Part shown: one piece after another, positions 52,025 to 60,232 of the stretch
Position numbering within the stretch: the stretch's first letter is position 1
Layout of the letters: each line of letters begins with the position of its first letter
Source of the DNA: Chitinophagales bacterium
Lineage (GTDB): Bacteria; Bacteroidota; Bacteroidia; Chitinophagales; LD1
Length of the DNA: 64,000 nucleotides
Assembly: GCA_026129525.1 (NCBI GenBank)
Contig: JAHCHW010000003.1
Coordinates: 270,764 to 334,763 of the forward strand
Direction of reading: 5' to 3'
The notes under the pieces: generated by a model
What the model was told of the DNA's origin: nothing
What the model saw: only the letters and a program-made list of their open reading frames with translations
Databases searched by the model: none
Made by a program: the position numbers and the translations under genes

Positions 52025-52918
52025 ATGCTTACCAACTCTATTACACAGGAAATACAACACAAGTTCCGCCATGGCAACATGGTTATGAAACTCATTTTCG
52101 TGAACATTGGCGTGTTTCTGTTTTTTGGCGTGTTCTCTGTTCTCTCTTATCTGCTGCAAAACTTTGACGCTTACAATTGGCTGCTGCATAAATTAGAGGT
52201 GCCCGCATCGGTTGATGTGCTACTGCGGCAGCCCTGGTCGCTGTTTACGTACATGTTTTTGCATTCCGGCATTCTGCATATCCTTTTCAATTTGTTGTGG
52301 CTGTATTGGTTCGGTGAAATTTTTGTGCTTTTTCTAGGCGATAAAAAAATATTGCCGCTGTATTTGTTGGGTGGAGTAGTAGGCGCACTGTTATATGTGC
52401 TGGCGTTTAATCTTCTTCCGGTGTTTGCGCCAAAGGTGGCAACCTCGCAAATGCTGGGCGCTTCGGCTGCGGTGTTTGCCATTGTTTTTGCTGCCGCTAC
52501 CCTAAGCCCCGATTACGAAGTGCGCTTACTGCTGTTTGGTGTAGTGCGTATTAAATACATAGCGCTCATTGCGCTGGTGCTGGATATCATCAGCATTCCG
52601 TACGGAAATGCGGGCGGCTACATAGCGCATTTGGGAGGCGCACTAACAGGCGTGTTATACATTAAAGCACTTAGAGGGGGAACCGACTTTGGCAAACCCT
52701 TGAATCGCTTTTTTGATTTTGTCGCAACAGTTTTCAAGCCCAAGCCTAAGGTGAAGGTAACTTACAAAAGCAGCGATGAGCGAAGCGCCCCTAAAGCTCC
52801 GCGCAGCAAAAGCGATCAGGAAAAAATTGATGAAATACTCGATAAAATTTCCCGCTCGGGGTACGACAGCCTTACCAAAGAAGAGAAAGATTTTTTGTTT
52901 CACTATTCTAACAAGTGA
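52025..52918 (+). CDS. Rhomboid-family protein with C-terminal cytosolic tail
   Basis: 297 residues. Six helices with Ser147 (MLGASAAVFAIVF, GxSA rather than GxSG) and His202 (YIAHLGGALTG), and LHSGILHILFNLLWLYWF as the first motif. A tail of about 80 residues is basic then helical (RSAPKAPRSKSDQEKIDEILDKI, ending YDSLTKEEKDFLFHYS), a feature of Bacteroidota rhomboids. Followed at 6 bases by the EEP-fold gene, so a three-gene unit with the first rhomboid is likely. Confidence 0.92.
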   Translation: MLTNSITQEIQHKFRHGNMVMKLIFVNIGVFLFFGVFSVLSYLLQNFDAYNWLLHKLEVPASVDVLLRQPWSLFTYMFLHSGILHILFNLLWLYWFGEIFVLFLGDKKILPLYLLGGVVGALLYVLAFNLLPVFAPKVATSQMLGASAAVFAIVFAAATLSPDYEVRLLLFGVVRIKYIALIALVLDIISIPYGNAGGYIAHLGGALTGVLYIKALRGGTDFGKPLNRFFDFVATVFKPKPKVKVTYKSSDERSAPKAPRSKSDQEKIDEILDKISRSGYDSLTKEEKDFLFHYSNK

Positions 52919-52924
52919 GGTAGC

Positions 52925-54040
52925 ATGTTTTCTTTTCTTTTAAAAACAATTACCGTTTTTAACGCTTTATTGTTGCTGCTTTCCTGTGCCTCAGTTTTCA
53001 TTAATCCAAATACACTTTGGCATTTTTCATTTTTCGGCTTTGCGTTCATTTTTCTTTTTGCAGCAAACCTTTTGCTGTTGCTTTGGTGGCTGTTGCGTTT
53101 TAATTTGTTTGTGGTTGTGCCAGCGCTTGCGCTGCTGGTAAGTTGGAAACAGGCGGCAAACACATTTGCGCTGAACTTTAAAGAAGAACCGAAAGAACAG
53201 GGGATAAAACTGCTTACATGGAACGTAAAAAACTTCGACCTATATAACTGGAGCAAGAACGCTGCTGCCCGTCAACAAATGATGGCGTTGATTAAAAAAG
53301 AAAACCCCTATGTGCTTTGCCTGCAAGAGTTTTACACCAACAACCAAAATTTTAAAAACCTGGAATACCTGCGCGACACACTTGGTTTTACTCACGTTTA
53401 TTTTTATCCGAGGGTAGAAATTACCGGCAAGCCGAGGAATGTTTGGCAAAAAACGCTATGGAAAAACGAATCACTAACCCAACAATGGGGCGTAGCTACC
53501 TTCAGCAAATTTCCGATTGTAGAATCGGGCAAAACGGAGTTTGATAACAAGTTAGTGAACGGCTGTATTTACACTGATGTTGATTTTGGCAATGAGGTGG
53601 TTCGTATTCATAATGTGCATTTAGAGTCGGTGCACTTGGGTTACGAAGACTACGAAACTCTAGACGAAATTGAACAGAGCCGTCAAACCAATCGCAATAA
53701 AATTTTTCGCATACTCCGAAAAATGAAACGCGCTTACGGCAAGCGGGCACTGCAAGCAAAGGAACTGCGGCAGGATATTGATACACACAGCGGACTGCAA
53801 GTTCTTTGCGGAGATTTTAACGATGTGCCGGTTTCCTACACTTACCGCAATGCCGGCTATGGACTTAAAGATGCATTCATCGAAAAAGGCAAAGGACTCG
53901 GCTTTACCTACTTTTATCATTTCCCGCTTTTCCGTATTGACTATGTGTTGCTACATGAAAAGCTACAGGTGAACTCTTACCGAACCATCCGCAAAGAACT
54001 GAGCGACCATTATCCGGTGGCGGTAACGTTTTCATTTTGA
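52925..54040 (+). CDS. Endonuclease/exonuclease/phosphatase (EEP) family protein with N-terminal membrane helices
   Basis: 371 residues. Two to three hydrophobic helices at 1-80, then an EEP catalytic domain: LLTWNVKNFDLY, CLQEFYTN (metal Glu), VVRIHNVHLES, LCGDFNDVP (Asp/Asn pair) and the terminal SDHYPVAV (catalytic Asp-His). All hallmark residues are present. Relatives hydrolyse phosphodiesters or phospholipid head groups; a membrane anchor suggests a lipid or periplasmic nucleic acid substrate. Confidence 0.9.
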   Translation: MFSFLLKTITVFNALLLLLSCASVFINPNTLWHFSFFGFAFIFLFAANLLLLLWWLLRFNLFVVVPALALLVSWKQAANTFALNFKEEPKEQGIKLLTWNVKNFDLYNWSKNAAARQQMMALIKKENPYVLCLQEFYTNNQNFKNLEYLRDTLGFTHVYFYPRVEITGKPRNVWQKTLWKNESLTQQWGVATFSKFPIVESGKTEFDNKLVNGCIYTDVDFGNEVVRIHNVHLESVHLGYEDYETLDEIEQSRQTNRNKIFRILRKMKRAYGKRALQAKELRQDIDTHSGLQVLCGDFNDVPVSYTYRNAGYGLKDAFIEKGKGLGFTYFYHFPLFRIDYVLLHEKLQVNSYRTIRKELSDHYPVAVTFSF

Positions 54041-54058
54041 ATTGCGTATTTTAGGTAC

Positions 54059-54229
54059 ATGAACGAATTGGTAATAGAAAACAAAAAGTATTTTCTTGTT
54101 TCAGAGAAAGACTACCGTGCATTGCAGAAAAAAGCAATGCTGAAAACCAAGCCCGAAAGAATGTTCACCATTCAGGAAGCACGGGCATATTCAAAAAAAC
54201 TCATTCGTAAGTGGGCAAGCGAAAAATAA
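54059..54229 (+). CDS. Candidate antitoxin, 56 residues
   Basis: A short frame that starts at an ATG 18 bases after the EEP gene and overlaps the next gene by 19 bases. Sequence MNELVIENKKYFLVSEKDYRA, then a linker, then FTIQEARAYSKKLIRKWASEK. A short hydrophobic strand with a charged helix, then a basic helix, is the shape of small RelB/Phd-like antitoxins of ParE/RelE systems. No HTH is visible, so DNA binding, if any, would use the N-terminal strand. It is short, but coupling to a RelE-fold gene supports it. Confidence 0.6.
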   Translation: MNELVIENKKYFLVSEKDYRALQKKAMLKTKPERMFTIQEARAYSKKLIRKWASEK

Positions 54230-54510
54230 TTGTCCGCGAGTCTGCTGTCCAAAGCATTGCGGAAGTTGCTTGGTTTATTGAATCGAAAGGAATGCTGGCA
54301 ACTGCCGAAAAATTTTCAGATGCGGCTTACGATGCCATTGAAAAGTTGGCCAATACCAGAGTAACACATGCCGTTTGCAAAGAGGCGGAGCGTAACTCGC
54401 TTGGCTTAAAGTGCATTTCTTTCAAAAAGAAGTACACGATTGTGTTTTTTGAATCGGTAATGGAAATAATCATACACGAGTTTATACCGTCTAAAATGAT
54501 TCATTGGTAG
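54211..54510 (+). CDS. RelE/ParE-family toxin
   Basis: 99 residues from a GTG at 54211 (VGKRKIIVRESAVQSIAEVAWFI). The fold order fits RelE/ParE: an N-terminal strand and helix pair (AVQSIAEVAWFIESKGMLATAEKFSDAAYDAIEKLA), then SLGLKCISFKKKYTIVFFE as the strand hairpin, and EIIIHEFIPSKM at the end. The overlapping small gene upstream should be its antitoxin. RelE types cut ribosome-bound mRNA and ParE types poison gyrase; residues alone do not decide. GTG start with overlap suggests translational coupling. Confidence 0.8.
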   Translation: MGKRKIIVRESAVQSIAEVAWFIESKGMLATAEKFSDAAYDAIEKLANTRVTHAVCKEAERNSLGLKCISFKKKYTIVFFESVMEIIIHEFIPSKMIHW

Positions 54511-54559
54511 TTTTTTTGCCAAAGTTTATATCCCGCTATTGCCTTTTATATTCGCACCC

Positions 54560-56023
54560 ATGTCCGAACTACGTATTTACAACACGCTTACCCGCGAAAA
54601 AGAAATTTTCAAACCGCTCAATGCGCCTCATGTGGGCATGTATGTGTGCGGTCCCACCTTATACAGTTATGCTCACTTAGGAAATTGCCGAACCTTCCTT
54701 TCGTTCGATGTGGTGTTCCGTTATTTAAAGCACCTGGGCTACAAAGTGCGCTATGTGCGAAACATTACCGATGTAGGACATTTGGAAAGCGATGCCGATG
54801 AAGGAGAAGATAAAATTGCCAAGCGCGCACGCCTTGAAAAATTAGAGCCAATGGAAATTGTGCAGTTGTATGCTGTAGATTTTCACCACGTATTGGAGCA
54901 GCTTAATTTGTTGCCGCCAAGTATTGAACCCACCGCCAGCGGGCACATTATAGAGCAAATTGAAATGACGAAGAAGATAATGGAGAACGGCTTGGCATAC
55001 GAAGTGGATGGCACTGTCTATTTCGATGTAGAAAAATTTGCAAAAACGTTTCCGTACACCCAACTAAGCGGGCGAAAATTAGACGAACTGTTAGAAGGCA
55101 CCCGCGATAATTTAGAAGGGCAAGACGAGAAACGCGGACGGTTGGATTTTGCACTTTGGAAAAAAGCAAAGCCCGAACATATTATGCGTTGGCCCAGCCC
55201 GTGGGGCGAAGGGTTTCCCGGCTGGCATATTGAGTGCAGTGCCATGAGCACAAAATATTTGGGCGATGAGTTTGACATACACGGTGGCGGAATGGACTTA
55301 ATACCCACCCACCATACCAACGAAATTGCCCAACATGCAGCTTGCCATCATAAATCGCCCGCAAAAATTTGGATGCACACCAACATGCTTACCGTTAACG
55401 GGCAAAAAATGAGCAAGAGCCTCGGCAACTCGTTTTTGCCGCAGGAGCTTTTTGAAGGAAAGCACAAACTGCTGGAGCGCGGTTACTCACCTATGGTGGT
55501 TCGCTTTTTTATGTTACAGGCGCATTATCGCAGCACACTCGATTTTTCGAATGCGGCATTGCAGGCTTCCGAAAAAGGATTTCATCGCTTGATGAATGCC
55601 GTTAAACTGATTCCGAATCTGAAAACATCCGAAACATCTTCTTTCAGTTTTGAAAAGCTGAAAACTGAAGTGTACCATGCACTGAATGACGACTTTAATA
55701 CTCCGGTTGCTATTGCGGCTTTGTTTGAAGGCGTGCGTATCATTAATTCCGCAAACGATGGAAAAGATTCCATTACCGCTGCCGACAAAGAACAACTGCA
55801 AAAACTATTTGGTGAAATAGTGTTCGATGTACTTGGCTTAAAACAAGAAGGCGCGGGCAACTCCGATAAAGTGGAGGGGCTGATGAACCTGATTTTGGAA
55901 CTGCGTAAGGATGTGCGCGCCAAAAAAGATTTTGCCACTTCCGATAAAATTCGCGATGAATTGTTGAAGGTGGGCATCCAGGTGAAGGACGGCAAAGATG
56001 GTGTTAGCTGGACAATAAATTAA
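54560..56023 (+). CDS. cysS: Cysteinyl-tRNA synthetase
   Basis: 487 residues from the ATG at 54560 (MSELRIYNTLTREKE). Class I enzyme that charges tRNA-Cys. Zinc Cys30 in MYVCGPTLYSYAHLGNCRTF, where AHLGN takes the HIGH position; ECSAMSTKYLG and HGGGMDLIPTHHTNEIAQ supply the other zinc ligands, and NGQKMSKSLGNSF is the KMSKS loop. The C-terminal anticodon-binding region runs from about 330. Full length for the family. An upstream in-frame ATG at 54539 would add seven residues. Confidence 0.97.
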   Translation: MSELRIYNTLTREKEIFKPLNAPHVGMYVCGPTLYSYAHLGNCRTFLSFDVVFRYLKHLGYKVRYVRNITDVGHLESDADEGEDKIAKRARLEKLEPMEIVQLYAVDFHHVLEQLNLLPPSIEPTASGHIIEQIEMTKKIMENGLAYEVDGTVYFDVEKFAKTFPYTQLSGRKLDELLEGTRDNLEGQDEKRGRLDFALWKKAKPEHIMRWPSPWGEGFPGWHIECSAMSTKYLGDEFDIHGGGMDLIPTHHTNEIAQHAACHHKSPAKIWMHTNMLTVNGQKMSKSLGNSFLPQELFEGKHKLLERGYSPMVVRFFMLQAHYRSTLDFSNAALQASEKGFHRLMNAVKLIPNLKTSETSSFSFEKLKTEVYHALNDDFNTPVAIAALFEGVRIINSANDGKDSITAADKEQLQKLFGEIVFDVLGLKQEGAGNSDKVEGLMNLILELRKDVRAKKDFATSDKIRDELLKVGIQVKDGKDGVSWTIN

Positions 56024-56088
56024 AACACAAACCAAATAGGGGCGTTAGAAATGTTTTCTTATGTGCCTATGCGGTTCAATAAAATTTC

Positions 56089-57111
56089 ATGAGCAAGTAT
56101 CTTTCAATTTTCCTTCTGTTGTTATGGTTCAACTCCTGCAACCAATGCAACAAGAGCAACGATGTAGTTGTGCCCCCCGCAAAAGAAGTAGTAGTAAATG
56201 CTCCCGCCTTTAATGCCGATTCGGCTTATTACTTTACACAGCGGCAAGTAGATTTCGGTCCGCGCAATATGAATTCGAAAGGACACGAGGAATGTGCCAA
56301 GTGGCTTATTGAAAAAGCAAAAAACTATGCCGACACTGTTTTTGTGCAGCAGTTTGATGCCACAGGCTTTGACGGCACCAAACTGAAAAGCACAAACATT
56401 ATTGCTTCGTTTAACCCTACAGCCGCTAATCGCATTTTACTTTGCGCGCATTGGGACACCCGCCCCTGGGCTGATCAAGACACTAAAGACCGCGACAAAC
56501 CCATATTGGCTGCCAGCGATGGCGCCAGCGGTGTGGCGGTGTTGTTAGAAGTGGCACGCGCTCTCCAATCGCAAAAACTGCAAAACATTGGGGTAGATGT
56601 TTTTTTTATTGATGCCGAAGATTACGGATACAGTTCGGCATTGGCGGATATTGTAAAGAATGTGGTGAACACTGAAAACTCTTTCTGCCTCGGCTCACAA
56701 TACTGGTCAAAACACTTGCATACACCCGGCTACCGTGCCGACTTCGGAATACTGTTAGACATGGTAGGCGCGCGCAATGCGGTTTTTACCCGCGAAGGCA
56801 CTTCGGCTTTTAATGCCGGATGGGTGCAGGATAAAGTGTGGAGCAATGCCGCCAAGTTGGGCTACGCCTCTATGTTCAGCAATCAAAACACGGCACCCAT
56901 TACTGACGACCATTACTACATTAACGGCATTGCCAAAATTCCAACGGTTGACATTATTCAGTTCGATGCCTCCACCGCCTCAGGCTTTGCGCCTTACTGG
57001 CACACCCACAATGACAACATGAGCATTATTGACAAGAACACTTTGGATGCTGTTGGCAAAGTGGTGCTTTACACGGTGTATCAGTATGAGGCGGAGAAAG
57101 TGGTGCAGTAA
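56089..57111 (+). CDS. M28-family zinc hydrolase, glutaminyl-cyclase-like lipoprotein
   Basis: 340 residues with a lipobox (LLLLWFNSC, Cys17). The M28 fold shows CAHWDTRPWAD (His and Asp zinc ligand region), ASDGASGVAVLLE, FIDAEDYG (catalytic Glu/Asp), TDDHYYI and TPYWHTHNDNMSI. The DFGPRNMNSKGHEE start and the AEDYG form resemble glutaminyl-peptide cyclotransferases, which make N-terminal pyroglutamate, more than aminopeptidases. Pyroglutamate N-termini are frequent on exported proteins of this phylum, which fits an envelope location. Confidence 0.9.
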   Translation: MSKYLSIFLLLLWFNSCNQCNKSNDVVVPPAKEVVVNAPAFNADSAYYFTQRQVDFGPRNMNSKGHEECAKWLIEKAKNYADTVFVQQFDATGFDGTKLKSTNIIASFNPTAANRILLCAHWDTRPWADQDTKDRDKPILAASDGASGVAVLLEVARALQSQKLQNIGVDVFFIDAEDYGYSSALADIVKNVVNTENSFCLGSQYWSKHLHTPGYRADFGILLDMVGARNAVFTREGTSAFNAGWVQDKVWSNAAKLGYASMFSNQNTAPITDDHYYINGIAKIPTVDIIQFDASTASGFAPYWHTHNDNMSIIDKNTLDAVGKVVLYTVYQYEAEKVVQ

Positions 57112-57116
57112 AAAAT

Positions 57117-59162
57117 CTATTTCACCTCCACCGAAACAATTTCCACTCTACGCTCTAAAGCAGCTGCGGGGCTGTAAACCGAATTGCGGAGGTCTTCGCG
57201 CTTGTCGCTTATTTCAGTAGCAGCAGTTTCTTCGCCAAACGAAATGGTTTTGAGCAGCAGCTTTTTCTGGGCAATGTAATCGAGCAGAATACCCACGCGG
57301 TAGTTGTAAAAATAATTTCGCAGCGAAGCAGCTCTTCGGTTACCTAAGTGAATGTTATACTGATTATAGTTGAGCGGAGAACAATAGCCTTTAATAGTTA
57401 CCTCAATGGTGTTGCCTTGCTCTAAAAGTTCGAGCAACTCCGAAGTAAACGCTTGTAAATTTTTAAAACCGCCTTCCACCTTTTGCGTAAAAAAGTCGGA
57501 CACTGCTTTTTCGGCTGCGAGCTTTTCTTCCTCCTCTAATCCTTTCGCGTATTCTCTTCTGTATTCTTCGCGGAAAGTAAGGTAAGCATCATACGTTTGC
57601 TGATAATTCAACGAAGTAGTATCGCTTAGCGTGCGGGGGTTGGGCTCATCGTTGTGGAAGTAAAGTGTTACTTCCACTTTTTGTTTCACGCCTTTCAGTG
57701 TTTCGTCAATCATGTCCTTTGGCTCATCGGCAGCAGCAGTGGTAAGTGTATCGGTTGCAGGGGTTGAAGTGGTATCTTTCTTCTCAATCGTTTTGCCGGT
57801 TTTGTACGAGTAAATATCGTTGCAGCAGGTTTCGGAAGTAATAAAGTAAGAACCTTTGCGGTTGCTGGTGATGTAGGCAACGGAGTTATCGGGGGCTAAA
57901 GAATAATACAAATCGTTTTGCGGAGTGTTTACCGGGCGAAGCAAATTTTTTGGCGTGCTCCAGTTTACATATTCACCGGTGGTTTCAAAAATATCGTATC
58001 CGCCAAAGCCGTAGTGCCAGTCGCTGCTGAAATACAATTTTCGCTCGTTGGCATCATAGAAGGGTGTAATTTCATTGCCTTGCGTGTTGATGACTTTCCC
58101 GGCATTCACCGCCTGTTGATACGTTCCATCAGCATTCAATTTGCACAGCCAAATGTCCATGCTGCCTTGGCCACCGCTGCGGTCCGATGAAAAAAACAAC
58201 ACCTCATTTCCCTGCAAATCGAACCCAACGGCAGGGTGCGTATTTGTAAACGAAGGATGATTAACATGGTCGCTCAGTTTTTGCGCGGGCTGCCACTTGT
58301 AGTCTTCGTACTTGGTTACATAAATATCGCAACGCGAAGTGGTTTTGCCGGTGGGTTCGCATTGGGTAAAATAAAAACGCTGCACATCGGGCGAGTATGC
58401 TCCGTTACCTACATGCATGGAAGGATTGCTTCCGTTGGGTATAAATGTTTCGGACGGGTTGGGCGGTTGATTGTAGATACGTACTTTGTAATCGGGCTTC
58501 TTATCATCGCCTGAAATATTCCGCAGCGAGGAGAACTGAATTTTATCGGGGTAAACATGAATGGCGCCAAACTCCGATGCTTCGGTGTTCACCTCTTTAC
58601 CCAGCTGCTCCACATGCACAGCGGTGTCGGGCTTGCTGTGGTCTAACACCCAGGCACACGACTCCAACTCCTGCTGACATTTGGCGCTGTAGTAATCCTT
58701 TTTGCGGTACTTGCCTCTGAATTTTTTAAACGCATTCATGGCATCTTGCACTTTACACTCGCACGATGCACGCAACATTATTCCGAGCCAGAAATACGAG
58801 AGCGGATATTGATTATTCTTATCGAACTTGGTTACGGCTTTATAGCCTTCGGCTGCTTCGGTGTAGTCGTTAAACAGCCGCGAGGCTTCGGCATACTTGT
58901 AAAGCAAGTCAATATTTTCGGCATCTTTCTTTATGGCATCTTTATAGTAAAAGGCAGCCGCGTTGTAATCGCCTTCGGCAAATTTTTTATCGCCTGTTTT
59001 GGTAAGTTGCGAAACTGTTTGGGAGAAAGAAAGCAGAGAGAATAAACCGGAAAGCAGAAACAGGAATGTGTGTTTTAATCGGTAGTTCAACCTATAGGTG
59101 GTGGTTGGTGAGGACACCGACCACGCAAAAAAATATCGTAAACCGCTAACAGTTGATTTCAT
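57117..59162 (-). CDS. PorE-like OmpA-family protein with TPR and beta-propeller domains
   Basis: About 681 residues from the ATG at 59162, which overlaps the PorP stop by one base; an upstream start is less likely. A leader with a hydrophobic stretch (LKHTFLFLLSGLFSLLSFSQ) is followed by TPR units (about 45-140), a PD40-type propeller (about 175-430, e.g. LFFSSDRSGGQGSMDIWLC and KLYFSSDWHYGFGGYDIFE), a Thr/Ala linker and an OmpA-like end (IKGYCSPLNYNQYNIHLGNRRAASL). Order matches PorE, which links the T9SS to peptidoglycan in Porphyromonas. The GHTD-type Asp of classic OmpA is absent (GYCSP). Confidence 0.88.
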   Translation of the reverse strand: MKSTVSGLRYFFAWSVSSPTTTYRLNYRLKHTFLFLLSGLFSLLSFSQTVSQLTKTGDKKFAEGDYNAAAFYYKDAIKKDAENIDLLYKYAEASRLFNDYTEAAEGYKAVTKFDKNNQYPLSYFWLGIMLRASCECKVQDAMNAFKKFRGKYRKKDYYSAKCQQELESCAWVLDHSKPDTAVHVEQLGKEVNTEASEFGAIHVYPDKIQFSSLRNISGDDKKPDYKVRIYNQPPNPSETFIPNGSNPSMHVGNGAYSPDVQRFYFTQCEPTGKTTSRCDIYVTKYEDYKWQPAQKLSDHVNHPSFTNTHPAVGFDLQGNEVLFFSSDRSGGQGSMDIWLCKLNADGTYQQAVNAGKVINTQGNEITPFYDANERKLYFSSDWHYGFGGYDIFETTGEYVNWSTPKNLLRPVNTPQNDLYYSLAPDNSVAYITSNRKGSYFITSETCCNDIYSYKTGKTIEKKDTTSTPATDTLTTAAADEPKDMIDETLKGVKQKVEVTLYFHNDEPNPRTLSDTTSLNYQQTYDAYLTFREEYRREYAKGLEEEEKLAAEKAVSDFFTQKVEGGFKNLQAFTSELLELLEQGNTIEVTIKGYCSPLNYNQYNIHLGNRRAASLRNYFYNYRVGILLDYIAQKKLLLKTISFGEETAATEISDKREDLRNSVYSPAAALERRVEIVSVEVK

Positions 59163-60232
59163 TACAAAAACGATGGGCAAACAGGTTTGCTAATGTTTTT
59201 CACTTTGGCAAGAATGTAAATAACGCTCACTTCAATTCCCCCGTTGTAGCGGCTGGCAGTTCTCAGCCCCGTCAGGTTAATATCGTAGCTCAGGTTTACC
59301 TGCAGGTTATCGAAATCCATTCCGGCAAACAGCCAAAAGGCATCGGTTACTCTTCCGTACGCACCGGCATTGAGCGCAATGTTGTGCGGAATTTTTACAG
59401 GCATGTAATACTTAGCATGCGCTCCGAAAACAAATTCCTGCTTGGTGTCCTGCATTTGCCACATGGCTTCCGGCACTATATCCACGCGCTTCGAAACTTT
59501 TACCTGCCCGCGTGTGTGCAGCGTAAAACGCGGATTCAGTTTTACGGTATTATCGGTGTAAAAAGTTTGGCGCGGCTGGTTAAGGTGCATTACCGAAAAA
59601 CCAAACGTAACATTGGTGCGCTCGTTTTTATCCCAGCGGTACGCAAGCCCTGTTCCCAAATCGAAATAGTTGATGCGTGTGTTGCTGTATTGTTCATTGG
59701 CAGGAATATTGGCATCAAAAGCATCGCCATTCCATTGGTTATCGAAATTTAAATTGGCATAGTTGAAACTTTTGTTCGCCACGCCAAACTGAATGCCGTA
59801 CACGAGTGCGTGTTCCGAGCGTTTGCCAAAGTTGTAGGTGTACGAAAAAGAAAGGGCTGTGTTGAGCGAGGTAAAACGCGAATCGCCTACGCGGTCGAAA
59901 TAAAACAACAAACCACCGCCCACGCGGTCGTTGTTGCTAAGCGTTACAAAATTCATTTCAGCCGAAGCGGAAAATGTGTTGAACTTAACCGGTACGGTGG
60001 GCCACTGGTTTTTGTAATTGCCCACAAAACGATAATCGCCATTAAACAAATTGGTGTTAGCGGGGTTCTGATTAAGCGGAGAAAAATTGAAGTGAGAGAA
60101 GTGAATATCCTGACCGATGACTAATGACGGATGACCGATAATCAGTAACCAACAAAAGATAAAAGCAGGTTTTAGCAGAAAGTATCTCTCCTTCTGACTT
60201 CTGATTTCCGACTTCTGACTTCTCGCTTTCAT
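59162..60232 (-). CDS. PorP/SprF-family T9SS outer-membrane protein
   Basis: 356 residues. An N-terminal basic segment precedes a signal stretch (FIFCWLLIIGHPSLVIGQD), then the PorP/SprF start HFSHFNFSPLNQNPANTNLFNG and a beta-barrel with repeated aromatic strands (RFVGNYKNQWPTVPV, SFSYTYNFGKRSEHA, MDFDNLQVNLSYDINLTG). SprF-type proteins are needed for type B cargo and lie next to it, as here. The ATG overlaps the stop of the giant secreted gene by 4 bases. The leader is coded in low-complexity, repeat-like DNA (60118-60232). Confidence 0.92.
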   Translation of the reverse strand: MKARSQKSEIRSQKERYFLLKPAFIFCWLLIIGHPSLVIGQDIHFSHFNFSPLNQNPANTNLFNGDYRFVGNYKNQWPTVPVKFNTFSASAEMNFVTLSNNDRVGGGLLFYFDRVGDSRFTSLNTALSFSYTYNFGKRSEHALVYGIQFGVANKSFNYANLNFDNQWNGDAFDANIPANEQYSNTRINYFDLGTGLAYRWDKNERTNVTFGFSVMHLNQPRQTFYTDNTVKLNPRFTLHTRGQVKVSKRVDIVPEAMWQMQDTKQEFVFGAHAKYYMPVKIPHNIALNAGAYGRVTDAFWLFAGMDFDNLQVNLSYDINLTGLRTASRYNGGIEVSVIYILAKVKNISKPVCPSFL

